Part shown: positions 25,571 to 33,663 of the stretch, in pieces | How the letters are laid out: the number at the start of each line of letters is the position of its first letter | How positions within the stretch are numbered: the first letter of the stretch is position 1 | Source: an uncultured bacterium | GTDB lineage: Bacteria > Bacteroidota > Bacteroidia > Bacteroidales > Bacteroidaceae | Assembly (NCBI GenBank): GCA_905216025.1 | Contig: CAJMSE010000009.1 | Coordinates: 1-64,000 of the forward strand | Direction: 5' to 3' | Length of the DNA stretch: 64,000 bases | Program-made: the position numbers and the translations under genes | Notes under the pieces: generated by a model | Told to the model about the DNA's origin: nothing | Database searches by the model: none | Seen by the model: only the letters and a program-made list of their open reading frames with translations

Positions 25571-27424
25571 TTATATTCCTAACTTCGCATTATACTCCTT
25601 CAGTGTCTCGAGCACGTTGCACTTCACGTGAACGAAGTTCTCTATGCCGGCGGCCTTGAGCTCTTCCATGCAGGCGGGAGCGCCGGCAACGATGAACATG
25701 GCACGGCCGTCGAGATACTTGAATGCCGGAACGGCGTAGGTGGCATACTCGTCATCGCTCGAGCAGAGCACAACGATGTCTGCACCGGCGGCCAGGGCTG
25801 CATCGACGCCTTCCTCGACTGTATCGAAACCGAGGTTGTCGATAATTTTGTATCCGGCGCAGGCGAGGAAGTTCGACGAGAACTGGGCGCGGGCCTGACG
25901 CCATGCCAGGTTGCCGATGGTGAGCATGAAGGCCACTGGAGCCTTGCCGCTCTGCTCCGTCTCGAGGCGCAGCTGCTCGAAGTCGGCAGCCAGACGGGTC
26001 GTCGAGATGGCCTTGAGCGTAGGCTCGTGCTTGTGTCCGCAGCCGCATGAGCAAGCCTGTGCGGCCTTGCCGTCGGATGTCTCCGTGAAGTTGGGGAACT
26101 GGTTTGTGCCGAGGATGAACTCCTTGCGCTTGGCAGCGTCGGCGTGGCGCTTGTCGTTTGTGGCGTTGATGTCGTCCTGCACGGTGCCGGCCTTGACGGC
26201 TGCGAGGAATCCGCCCTCCTCTTCAATCTTGAGAAAGAGCTTCCATGCCACGTCGGCCAGCGAGTGTGTGAGCTCCTCGATATAGTAAGAACCTGCCGAC
26301 GGGTCTACCACCTTGTCGAAGTGGCTCTCTTCCTTGAGCAGCAGCTGCTGGTTGCGGGCGATGCGCTCGGAGAAGTCGGTGGGCTGCTCGTATACGGCGT
26401 CGAACGGGGTGACCACGATGGAGTGCACTCCGGCGAGGGCAGCGCTCATCGTCTCCGTCTGCGTACGCAGCAGGTTGACATAGCTGTCGAATATAGTCTT
26501 GTTGTATGTGGTTGTCTGCGCGTTGACAATCATCTTGCACGAGCAGTCGCACTTGGGCTCATACTGTTTCACAATCTCAGCCCACAGCAGGCGTGCGGCG
26601 CGGAACTTGGCAATCTCCATGAAGTAGTTTTCGCTCACGCCCATGTAGAACTTGATGCTGCGTGCGGCCAGGTCCACGTCTACACCGGCCTCCACGAGCT
26701 GGTGCAGATACTCGTTACCCCATGCAAGGGCGTAGCCCAGCTCCTGCACGATGTATGCTCCGGAGTTGTTGAGGGCCTCCGAGTGCACCATGATGCAGCG
26801 CATGCCCGGATAGTCCTTCAGCTTCTCCACGAGCACGGGAGCGTCGGCGAGCAGTTTCGAGGTATCCTTGCCCTTCATGAGCATCTTCTCGATCGGGTCG
26901 AAACCGATGCCGCCCACGAGTTTCTCCTTGTCGTATCCCTGCTTCTCAAAGTAGGCCGTCAGGATGTCGGTCAGCTCGAGCACGTGGCAGGGACATGTGC
27001 GGAAGCTCACCTCCACAATGTCGCAGCGGATGTCCTTGAGCAGCGTGTCGATGAACTCAGCGCTCACCTTGTCGCCGGGGATGCGGAATCCGAGCGAGTC
27101 GACACCCTTGTTGAGGATGTCGAGAGCCTTGGCGTTTGCCGCCGCGGCGTCATCGGCCACGATGTTCTGGCGCACGTACCACTCGTTGTTGTCCTTCTTG
27201 TTACCACGCACGAACGGGAACTCTCCGGGCAGGGCCTCGGGAGTCTTCAGTTTCAGCACGTCTTCTCTGCGATAGAAGGGTTGCACGTTGAACCCCTCGT
27301 TTGTTCTCCATACCAGCTTCTTGTTGAAGTCGGCGCCCTTCAGGTCTACCTGAATCTTGTCCAGCCACTCCTGCGTGGTGGGCGCTGCAAACTCGGTAAA
27401 GAGTTTTTCTCTGTTGTTTGACAT
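25571..27424 (-). CDS. mutA: Methylmalonyl-CoA mutase small subunit
   Basis: The 617-residue non-catalytic subunit that pairs with MutB. It begins MSNNREKLFTEFAAPTTQEW and shows the mutase TIM-barrel pattern (PSAGSYYIEELTHSLADVAW, the counterpart of the MutB segment) and a degenerate cobalamin-type C-terminal domain without the DGHDRG motif, as expected for the small subunit. A Cys/His-rich stretch (CSCGCGHKHE, about residue 462) interrupts the linker; it looks like a lineage-specific metal-binding insertion. The start was chosen after the promoter box upstream. It is first in the mutA - GxxExxY - mutB order. Confidence 0.95.
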   Translation of the reverse strand: MSNNREKLFTEFAAPTTQEWLDKIQVDLKGADFNKKLVWRTNEGFNVQPFYRREDVLKLKTPEALPGEFPFVRGNKKDNNEWYVRQNIVADDAAAANAKALDILNKGVDSLGFRIPGDKVSAEFIDTLLKDIRCDIVEVSFRTCPCHVLELTDILTAYFEKQGYDKEKLVGGIGFDPIEKMLMKGKDTSKLLADAPVLVEKLKDYPGMRCIMVHSEALNNSGAYIVQELGYALAWGNEYLHQLVEAGVDVDLAARSIKFYMGVSENYFMEIAKFRAARLLWAEIVKQYEPKCDCSCKMIVNAQTTTYNKTIFDSYVNLLRTQTETMSAALAGVHSIVVTPFDAVYEQPTDFSERIARNQQLLLKEESHFDKVVDPSAGSYYIEELTHSLADVAWKLFLKIEEEGGFLAAVKAGTVQDDINATNDKRHADAAKRKEFILGTNQFPNFTETSDGKAAQACSCGCGHKHEPTLKAISTTRLAADFEQLRLETEQSGKAPVAFMLTIGNLAWRQARAQFSSNFLACAGYKIIDNLGFDTVEEGVDAALAAGADIVVLCSSDDEYATYAVPAFKYLDGRAMFIVAGAPACMEELKAAGIENFVHVKCNVLETLKEYNAKLGI

Positions 27425-27495
27425 AGTTCGCTTAAATATGTTTATTATATAAGTTATACATTGATTGATAATCACATATATTTCCTATTATCCTG

Positions 27496-27503
27496 CAAAG
27501 ATA
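27496..27503 (-). promoter_or_regulatory. -7 promoter box for mutA
   Basis: On the minus strand it reads TATCTTTG, matching TAnnTTTG, about 72 bp before the mutA start. No cobalamin riboswitch-like structure was seen in the leader. Confidence 0.55.
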
Positions 27504-27574
27504 ATAAAAATCCTATAAAGGGGCAAAAGCAAAGGGGAAAATAACCCGCATGACTCAAAAAAGCAGTCATACGG

Positions 27575-27770
27575 ATGTTGTCGGACGGCGCGTAGCACCG
27601 TTACGTGCCACGCGTAACGGTGTGACGCGCCACAGGTAACAGTGTAACACGCGGCATGTTACACCGTTACGCGCGGCACGTAACAAGTCTGTAAGCGGCA
27701 ACATGAGAAACGGGACGCATCGGACTGAATGCGGGACGGATGCCGACGGCCTGAGAAACGGGCACATGAG
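27575..27770. repeat. Intergenic array 3 of degenerate 22-bp units
   Basis: Four clear units start at 27597, 27619, 27641 and 27663. Each follows a 3-bp spacer then GTNAC-N9-GTNAC, where the arms are GTTAC, GTGAC or GTAAC. Less regular units continue on both sides; two at 27704 and 27726 share a GCGGGA/ACGGGA core. The array lies between divergent mutA and transporter genes. Outside it, this 560-bp gap contains only the two promoters. Confidence 0.78.
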
Positions 27771-27949
27771 GCATGGCCACGGACGCACGATGCGGCCGGA
27801 ACCGAGAGACGGAAGCGCCCGGTACGGCCTGTACGGGAAAACCCGGGAGCCGCCCCGCGTTTTAAGGTTTGATAATATTTAATTCGCAAAGTTAACACTG
27901 CCGCGCGAAAAATGCTGCACAAAAATTATTTTTTGAGCAATATTTTAAC

Positions 27950-27957
27950 TAATTTTG
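27950..27957 (+). promoter_or_regulatory. -7 promoter box for the AspT-type transporter
   Basis: TAATTTTG matches TAnnTTTG, 30 bp before the start codon at 27988. Confidence 0.6.
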
Positions 27958-27987
27958 CAGCGCTTATTATGACTTAAATATCAGGTA

Positions 27988-29676
27988 ATGGATTGGCTTT
28001 TAAACTTATTTACAGCCACAGATTCCGTTGCACATATAGCATTGCTGTATGCAATGGTGATAGCTGTCGGCGTACTTTTGGGTAAGATTAAGTTCGGAGG
28101 CATCGCCCTCGGAGTTACATTCGTTCTGTTTGCCGGCATCGTCGCCGGCCATTTCGGCTTGACCGCACCGGTAAACATCCTGACTTTCATCCAGGATTTC
28201 GGTCTCATCCTGTTCGTCTTCATGATAGGTCTGCAGGTGGGTCCGGGCTTCTTCGAGAGCTTCAGGAAAGGCGGCGTCACGCTGAACATGCTGTCGCTGT
28301 CCACCGTGTTGCTCAACGTAGCCGTGATGTTCGGGTGCTATTTTCTTTTCTTCGACACCTCCAACCCCTTCAACCTGCCCATGATGGTGGGCACGCTGTA
28401 CGGTGCCGTGACGAACACCCCCGGTCTCGGTGCTGCCAACGAGGCGCTCTCGAGCGTCTTCACAGACGGCAACGCACCGCAGATTGCAGCCGGATATGCC
28501 TGTGCCTACCCGCTCGGAGTGCTCGGCATCATCGGTGCCACGATAGCGATAAAGTACATCTGCGGCATCAGGCTCGAGAACGAGGAGAGGCGGCTGAGAG
28601 ACGACGCGGCTGAGAACGCGCACGTGAAGCCGCACTTGATGCACCTCAAGGTGACGAACTCATACCTCGCCGGCCGCACGCTCAAGCAGATACACGACTT
28701 CCTCAACCGCGACTTCGTATGCTCGCGCATCCTCCACGACGGGCACGTCAGCATACCCAACCGCGACACAGTGTTCGAGCTGGACGACCAGGTGTTCATC
28801 GTCTGCGCCAAGGCAGACGCCGAAGCCATCATCGCCTTCATCGGTCCTGAGACCGAAGTGGAATGGGAGAAGCAGGACCAGCCGCTCGTCTCGAAGCGTA
28901 TCCTCGTCACCCAGCCGTCGATAAACGGAAAGACGCTCGGCCAGATGCACTTCTCGTCCGTACACGGAGTGAACGTGACGCGCGTCACCCGACAGGGCAT
29001 GGAGCTCTTCGCCAGCCTCGACCTCGCCCTCCAGGTGGGCGACCGCGTGATGGTGGTAGGTCCGGAAGACGCCGTAGACCACGTGTCGCACGTGCTCGGA
29101 AACTCCATCAAGCGCCTCGAAGCACCCAACATCGCGACGATATTCCTTGGAATCATCATGGGTATCGTCTTCGGAAGCCTGCCGATAGCCATCCCGGGCA
29201 TGCCCGTGCCGATGAAGCTCGGTATCGCCGGAGGCCCGCTCATCATCGCCATCCTCATCGGACGCTACGGATATAAGTTCCACCTCGTGACCTATACGAC
29301 GACGAGTGCCAACATGATGCTGCGCGAGATAGGCCTCGTGCTGTTCCTCGCCAGCGTCGGCATAAAGGCCGGAGCCGGATTCGTGGACACGGTGGTGCAG
29401 GGCGACGGACTGAAATATGTGGGCACCGGATTCCTCATCACCATCATCCCGATTCTCATCATCGGAACGATAGCAAGGAAGAGGTATAAGTTCAACTACT
29501 TCACCATCATGGGTATGATTGCCGGCACATACACCGACCCGCCTGCACTGGCATACGCCAACCAGTCGTGCTCGAAGGACGCACCGGCCGTGGGATACTC
29601 CACGGTATACCCGCTGAGCATGTTCCTGCGCATTCTCGCCGCACAGCTGATAATCCTGCTGTGCTGCGGGGCATAG
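27988..29676 (+). CDS. AspT/YidE-type putative exchanger with RCK domains
   Basis: A 562-residue inner-membrane protein of the aspartate:alanine exchanger (AAEx) family, including YidE and YbjL. About five helices are followed by two cytoplasmic RCK_C/TrkA_C domains (residues about 210-375) and a second set of helices. Characteristic stretches are FMIGLQVGPGFF, GAVTNTPGLGAANEAL and the C-terminal repeat GTYTDPPALAYANQ. Known members exchange amino acids or dicarboxylates. Its position before decarboxylase genes suggests exchange of a substrate and product of succinate/propionate metabolism, but that is inference. Confidence 0.92.
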   Translation: MDWLLNLFTATDSVAHIALLYAMVIAVGVLLGKIKFGGIALGVTFVLFAGIVAGHFGLTAPVNILTFIQDFGLILFVFMIGLQVGPGFFESFRKGGVTLNMLSLSTVLLNVAVMFGCYFLFFDTSNPFNLPMMVGTLYGAVTNTPGLGAANEALSSVFTDGNAPQIAAGYACAYPLGVLGIIGATIAIKYICGIRLENEERRLRDDAAENAHVKPHLMHLKVTNSYLAGRTLKQIHDFLNRDFVCSRILHDGHVSIPNRDTVFELDDQVFIVCAKADAEAIIAFIGPETEVEWEKQDQPLVSKRILVTQPSINGKTLGQMHFSSVHGVNVTRVTRQGMELFASLDLALQVGDRVMVVGPEDAVDHVSHVLGNSIKRLEAPNIATIFLGIIMGIVFGSLPIAIPGMPVPMKLGIAGGPLIIAILIGRYGYKFHLVTYTTTSANMMLREIGLVLFLASVGIKAGAGFVDTVVQGDGLKYVGTGFLITIIPILIIGTIARKRYKFNYFTIMGMIAGTYTDPPALAYANQSCSKDAPAVGYSTVYPLSMFLRILAAQLIILLCCGA

Positions 29677-29737
29677 CCTCAGCCGTACGGACAGACAAAT
29701 ATTACTAATAACTTATATAATAACATCTAAATCAAAC

Positions 29738-30712
29738 ATGAATAAAGTCGTATTACTGTTAGGCACGCTGCTGCTCACAGGCTCTTCGGCGGTGTTCGGA
29801 CAAATGGAGAAGAGCATCAAGCTGAACGAGGTGATGACGGACAACACGGCCGGATTGCAGGACGAATACGGGCAATGCGGTCCATGGATTGAGATTGCCA
29901 ACGTGTCGCACACGACCTATAACGTGCGCGGCATGTATCTCACCACAGACCGCTCGGTACTCGACAAGAGCATGAGCGTTCCGGAAAGAATCAAGCGGAT
30001 GAGCATCATCCCGAACGGAGAGCCGCGAACACAGCTCGGAGGACGGCAGCACCTGCTACTCTTCTGCAACAGCAACCCCGCGAAGGGCTCACTGCACCTC
30101 TCGCTGAAAATGAATCCGGGCAAGCCCACATGGATTGCCCTGTACAACGGAAACGCCACGGACCTCGTCGATTCGGTGACGGTTCCGGCACTGGCGGCCG
30201 ACATGTCGTTCGCCCGCAAGGCCGACAAGACTGCCGCATGGCAGGTGAAACCGGCCGACGCCGTGACCCCGGGAATATCAAACCATATCGAGGTCAACGA
30301 GTCGAAGGTGGCCAAGCTGAAACGTGAAGACCCGCATGGAATAGGCATCTCGGTGCTGGCCATGGGCATCGTGTTCTTCTGTCTCGCCCTGCTCTTCGCC
30401 TTCTTCACGCTCTTCGGACTCTTCATGCGCCACAGGTCTGCAGCCAAGAAGGTGGCAAGCATACAGCCGCTGAAGGCCGGTGTGAAGACAGTGGAGAAGA
30501 CCACGGAGATAGGCCACAAGACGAGCGTCATACTCCAAGACGGCCTCAAGTCGAAGGGTATCGACAAGGAGATTTACATCGCCGTGATATCCATGGCCCT
30601 GCACGAATACCAAAACAACGTGCACGACATGGAAAGCGGCGTTATCACCATCAAGCCGAAGCACACGGACTGGAACGTGGAGTATATCCAGATGACACAA
30701 TTTCATGAATAA
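29738..30712 (+). CDS. OadG-like decarboxylase gamma subunit fused to a lamin-tail-like domain
   Basis: A 324-residue protein. A signal peptide (ending VFGQ) is followed by a periplasmic lamin-tail-type domain (about residues 27-185) with IKLNEVMTDN, GPWIEIANVS and LGGRQHLLLFCN. One transmembrane helix (about 205-232, GISVLAMGIVFFCLALLFAFF) follows, then a cytoplasmic basic tail. The helix and tail match the OadG/MmdD gamma subunit that assembles sodium-pumping decarboxylases. The large exported domain is an addition to the classical short gamma subunit. It is followed by the biotin carrier and beta subunit genes in one operon. Confidence 0.82.
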   Translation: MNKVVLLLGTLLLTGSSAVFGQMEKSIKLNEVMTDNTAGLQDEYGQCGPWIEIANVSHTTYNVRGMYLTTDRSVLDKSMSVPERIKRMSIIPNGEPRTQLGGRQHLLLFCNSNPAKGSLHLSLKMNPGKPTWIALYNGNATDLVDSVTVPALAADMSFARKADKTAAWQVKPADAVTPGISNHIEVNESKVAKLKREDPHGIGISVLAMGIVFFCLALLFAFFTLFGLFMRHRSAAKKVASIQPLKAGVKTVEKTTEIGHKTSVILQDGLKSKGIDKEIYIAVISMALHEYQNNVHDMESGVITIKPKHTDWNVEYIQMTQFHE

Positions 30713-30738
30713 CAACCATCAACAACAGCATCAACATT

Positions 30739-31203
30739 ATGAATCAGAATAAATATCAGTATAGAGTACAGGGCGTAGACTACGACGTTGAGATTGAGGA
30801 GGTAGAGGGAAACCTCGCCAAGGTGAACGTGAACGGCATCTCATTCGAGGTTGAACTGAAGAACCCCATCAACCCGGCACACGCCATATCTCACGCAAAG
30901 GTGGAGGCTCCGAAGCCCGCCCCGGCACAGTCGAAGACCACGACGACGGCTTCCGTACGTCCGTCACAGCCCGCAGCACCGGCCGGCGCAGGCGCCGCCA
31001 TCACGGCTCCGCTGCCCGGAACGATAACGGCAGTGCAGGTGAAGGTAGGCGACAAGGTGAACGCCGGCGACACGGTGATAGTGCTCGAGGCCATGAAGAT
31101 GCAGAACAACATCGAGGCCGAGAACGCCGGAACGGTGACATCAATATCTGTTAACCAGGGCGACTCGGTCATGGAAGGTGCCGTGCTGCTCACAATAGCA
31201 TAA
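30739..31203 (+). CDS. Biotin carrier subunit of a sodium-pumping decarboxylase
   Basis: A 154-residue biotinyl carrier. The N-terminal strand region (residues 5-45) is followed by an Ala/Pro-rich flexible linker (about 50-88) and a biotin/lipoyl domain with the biotinylation motif EAMKMQN, Lys120. It carries CO2 from the carboxyltransferase to the membrane beta subunit. It lies 26 bp after the gamma-type gene and 7 bp before the beta subunit gene. Acyl substrate is probably methylmalonyl-CoA given the nearby mutase, though oxaloacetate is possible. Confidence 0.93.
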   Translation: MNQNKYQYRVQGVDYDVEIEEVEGNLAKVNVNGISFEVELKNPINPAHAISHAKVEAPKPAPAQSKTTTTASVRPSQPAAPAGAGAAITAPLPGTITAVQVKVGDKVNAGDTVIVLEAMKMQNNIEAENAGTVTSISVNQGDSVMEGAVLLTIA

Positions 31204-31210
31204 TGACGAC

Positions 31211-32368
31211 ATGGGATTCACTGATTTTCTGATAGAGAACTTTAACGAGTTCCTTACCTACACCGGATTCGTGAACGCCACGGCGGGCAACCTGCTGATG
31301 ATTGTCGTGGGCGCAATACTCATCTATCTGGCCATAAAAAAGGATTTCGAGCCGCTGCTTCTCATACCCATCGGACTGGGAATAATTCTCGGAAACATCC
31401 CGTTCCGCGCCGATGCAGGTCTTGAGATAGGACTGTATGAGGACAACTCCGTGCTCAACATCTTCTATCAGGGCGTGCGCATGGGATGGTATCCGCCGCT
31501 GGTGTTCCTCGGCATCGGTGCCATGACAGACTTCTCGGCACTCATCGCCAACCCCAAGCTGGTGCTCATCGGAGCCGCCGCGCAGTTCGGCATCTTCGGA
31601 GCTTACATGGTTGCGCTGGCCCTCGGATTCGAGCCGAACCAGGCCGCGGGCATCGCCATCATCGGCGGCGCCGACGGACCGACGGCCATCTTCCTGTCAT
31701 CGAAGCTCTGCCCCAACCTGATGGGAGCCATCGCAGTGTGCGCCTATTCATACATGGCACTCGTGCCGCTGATCCAGCCGCCGCTGATGCGCCTGCTCAC
31801 CACAAAGAAGGAGCGCGTCATCCGCATGAAGCCGGCGCGACAGGTGAGCCAGACGGAGCGCATCCTCTTCCCCATCATCGGACTGCTGCTCACCACGTTC
31901 ATCGTGCCCTCGGGCCTGCCGCTGCTCGGCATGCTCTTCTTCGGCAACCTGCTGAAGGAGTCGGGCAAGACGACGCGTCTCGCCAAGACCGCCGGTTCGG
32001 CCCTGAACGATGTCATCGTGATGCTGCTCGGCCTCACCGTGGGCTGCTCCACTCAGGCCAGCGAGTTCCTCACGCTGAACACCCTGTTCATCTTCCTCGT
32101 GGGCGCATGCGCCTTTGCCGTGGCCACGGCGAGCGGAGTGCTCTTCGTGAAGCTGATGAACCTGTTTCTCCCTGAGGGCAAGAAGCTCAACCCGCTTATC
32201 GGGAATGCCGGCGTCTCGGCCGTGCCGATGAGTGCCCGCATAAGCAACAACCTCGGACTCGAGTACGACCGGCACAACTTCCTGCTCATGCACGCCATGG
32301 GCCCGAACGTTGCCGGAGTGATCGGATCGGCCGTTGCGGCCGGTACGCTGCTCGGCTTCCTGTCGTAA
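31211..32368 (+). CDS. Sodium-ion-translocating decarboxylase beta subunit
   Basis: A 385-residue integral membrane protein of the OadB/MmdB/GcdB family, which decarboxylates carboxybiotin and pumps two sodium ions out. Family motifs are GIAIIGGADGPTAIFLSSKL, in the first half, and the NAGVSAVPMSARISNNLG segment near the C-terminus. About nine to eleven helices are present, and length is normal. The carboxyltransferase (alpha) subunit is not in this operon or anywhere in the window. Confidence 0.96.
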   Translation: MGFTDFLIENFNEFLTYTGFVNATAGNLLMIVVGAILIYLAIKKDFEPLLLIPIGLGIILGNIPFRADAGLEIGLYEDNSVLNIFYQGVRMGWYPPLVFLGIGAMTDFSALIANPKLVLIGAAAQFGIFGAYMVALALGFEPNQAAGIAIIGGADGPTAIFLSSKLCPNLMGAIAVCAYSYMALVPLIQPPLMRLLTTKKERVIRMKPARQVSQTERILFPIIGLLLTTFIVPSGLPLLGMLFFGNLLKESGKTTRLAKTAGSALNDVIVMLLGLTVGCSTQASEFLTLNTLFIFLVGACAFAVATASGVLFVKLMNLFLPEGKKLNPLIGNAGVSAVPMSARISNNLGLEYDRHNFLLMHAMGPNVAGVIGSAVAAGTLLGFLS

Positions 32369-32374
32369 CCGCCG

Positions 32375-32968
32375 ATGGACAACAGGCCGCAGATAGCTAT
32401 AATTGACCCTAATACCCTCGCGGTATTAGGGTTAAAAAATATACTGCTCGAGGTGATGCCCTTCGCGGCGGTGGAGACATTCGGCTCCTTCGCCGAACTG
32501 TCGGCAAACGACCCCGACCATTTCTTCCACTATTTCGTGTCGATGGACATCCTGCTGAGCAACCGCGGGTTCTTCGCCGCACGCCGCGGCAAGACCATCG
32601 CGCTGACACTGGCGGTCAGCGCGTCGTCGCAGCTTACCGGATTCCACTGTCTCTGCATCAACGTGCCGGAGCAGCAGCTAATCAAGTCGCTCCTCACGCT
32701 CGAGCAGAAGGCGCACGCCAACGGCCGCAACCTGCCCCCGCTGCCGCAGCACGACAGGCAGAGCCCCCTCTCCGACCGCGAGATTGAGGTGATGGCTCTC
32801 GTGGCACGGGGATTCATCAACAAGGAGATTGCCGACCGGCTGAGCATCAGCCTGTCCACCGTCGTAACGCACCGGAAGAACATCACGGACAAGCTGGGCA
32901 TAAGAAGCGTATCCGCACTCACTATCTTTGCAGTGACGCACGGATACGTTGACATAAACAAAATTTAG
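32375..32968 (+). CDS. LuxR-type regulator with receiver-like N-terminus
   Basis: A 197-residue regulator. The N-terminal ~110 residues resemble a response-regulator receiver (IAIIDPNTLAVLGLKNIL), but the phosphorylated Asp is not clearly in place, so it may be phosphorylation-independent. The C-terminal LuxR/GerE helix-turn-helix is complete: LSDREIEVMALVARG, NKEIADRLSISLSTVVTHRKNI. The DNA-binding domain closely resembles that of the hemerythrin-LuxR regulator at 36.0 kb, and the two genes bracket nrdDG. It starts 6 bp after the decarboxylase beta subunit, so it may be read through from that operon. Confidence 0.85.
   Translation: MDNRPQIAIIDPNTLAVLGLKNILLEVMPFAAVETFGSFAELSANDPDHFFHYFVSMDILLSNRGFFAARRGKTIALTLAVSASSQLTGFHCLCINVPEQQLIKSLLTLEQKAHANGRNLPPLPQHDRQSPLSDREIEVMALVARGFINKEIADRLSISLSTVVTHRKNITDKLGIRSVSALTIFAVTHGYVDINKI
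32406..32432 (+). other. Perfect hairpin inside the start of the LuxR-type gene
   Basis: An 11-bp perfect stem (ACCCTAATACC with GGTATTAGGGT) and a 5-base loop lie within codons 11-20. It is coding sequence; a role in translational or transcriptional control is only a possibility. Confidence 0.5.
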
Positions 32969-33079
32969 GAAAAACTACAAAAAGTCTTTGTGCAGCCGGC
33001 TTCATAAGCAACTCACACGCCACAAAGATACAAACAATCCGCAGGCATCCGGATACACATATTACCGTTATAAATACCA

Positions 33080-33123
33080 TTTTGGCGGTTATCGGGCCAT
33101 TAAAAGCCCGGTAACCGCCAAAA
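33080..33123. terminator. Bidirectional terminator between the LuxR-type gene and nrdG
   Basis: An 18-bp stem with one G-T pair (33080-33097 with 33106-33123) has A/T runs on both ends and lies between convergent genes. Confidence 0.85.
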
Positions 33124-33157
33124 CCTTTACTGGCAACCGCAGCGCCGCCACCGCGCG

Positions 33158-33622
33158 TCACTTCCAGAAACGCTGCGTGATATCCTCGAACGTGCCGTCC
33201 GGCAGGCGCCTGTACAGCCGCTGGTTGGTCGTCCGCTCGTTCAGTGCGCCGAGATGCGCGATGTACGGCCCGACCTTTATATAGTCGAAATCGGCCTTGC
33301 ACACCTTTCCCGGCACACGGCTGCGGCCGCTGTACCACGCCACCTTCATCTCCGGATAGGCACCGCGCAGATAGCGCGCCAGCCCGTTAACCGCCTCCGG
33401 TTCGGCGTCGCCGCCCATGAAACAGATGCAGGTGATGTCCGCCCCATAGCCGCGCACTATGCCGTCGAGGGCCTCCGGAGTGAGCGGCTCGCCCGTGTCG
33501 GCCCACAGATAGCGGCTGTGACAGCCGGGGCAGCGGCACGGGCAGCCGGATATATTTATTGATAATGTCGTCTCGTCAGGTATCTCCTGAAACACGACAC
33601 CTGTGTTCACGTATTTCAACAT
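33158..33622 (-). CDS. nrdG: Anaerobic ribonucleotide reductase activating enzyme
   Basis: A 154-residue radical SAM enzyme that installs the glycyl radical on NrdD. The [4Fe-4S]/SAM motif is C27-x3-C31-x2-C34 (SGCPCRCPGCHS), followed by FMGGDAEP, the SAM-contact GGE-like segment. Length is typical of NrdG. It follows nrdD by 41 bp on the same strand and so should be expressed with it. Confidence 0.95.
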   Translation of the reverse strand: MLKYVNTGVVFQEIPDETTLSINISGCPCRCPGCHSRYLWADTGEPLTPEALDGIVRGYGADITCICFMGGDAEPEAVNGLARYLRGAYPEMKVAWYSGRSRVPGKVCKADFDYIKVGPYIAHLGALNERTTNQRLYRRLPDGTFEDITQRFWK

Positions 33623-33663
33623 GGTGCATTTTCATTTGTTAAAGCGGGCTCACGCCGTCCCGT

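Noticed and set aside
27425..27495. Cobalamin riboswitch before mutA
   Set aside because: The leader is about 60 nt and lacks the B12-box and the long structured core expected.
29738..32368. Complete oxaloacetate or methylmalonyl-CoA decarboxylase operon
   Set aside because: No carboxyltransferase (alpha) gene is present anywhere in the window.
32375..32968. Classical two-component response regulator
   Set aside because: The phospho-acceptor Asp cannot be placed with confidence and no histidine kinase is adjacent; described as receiver-like instead.
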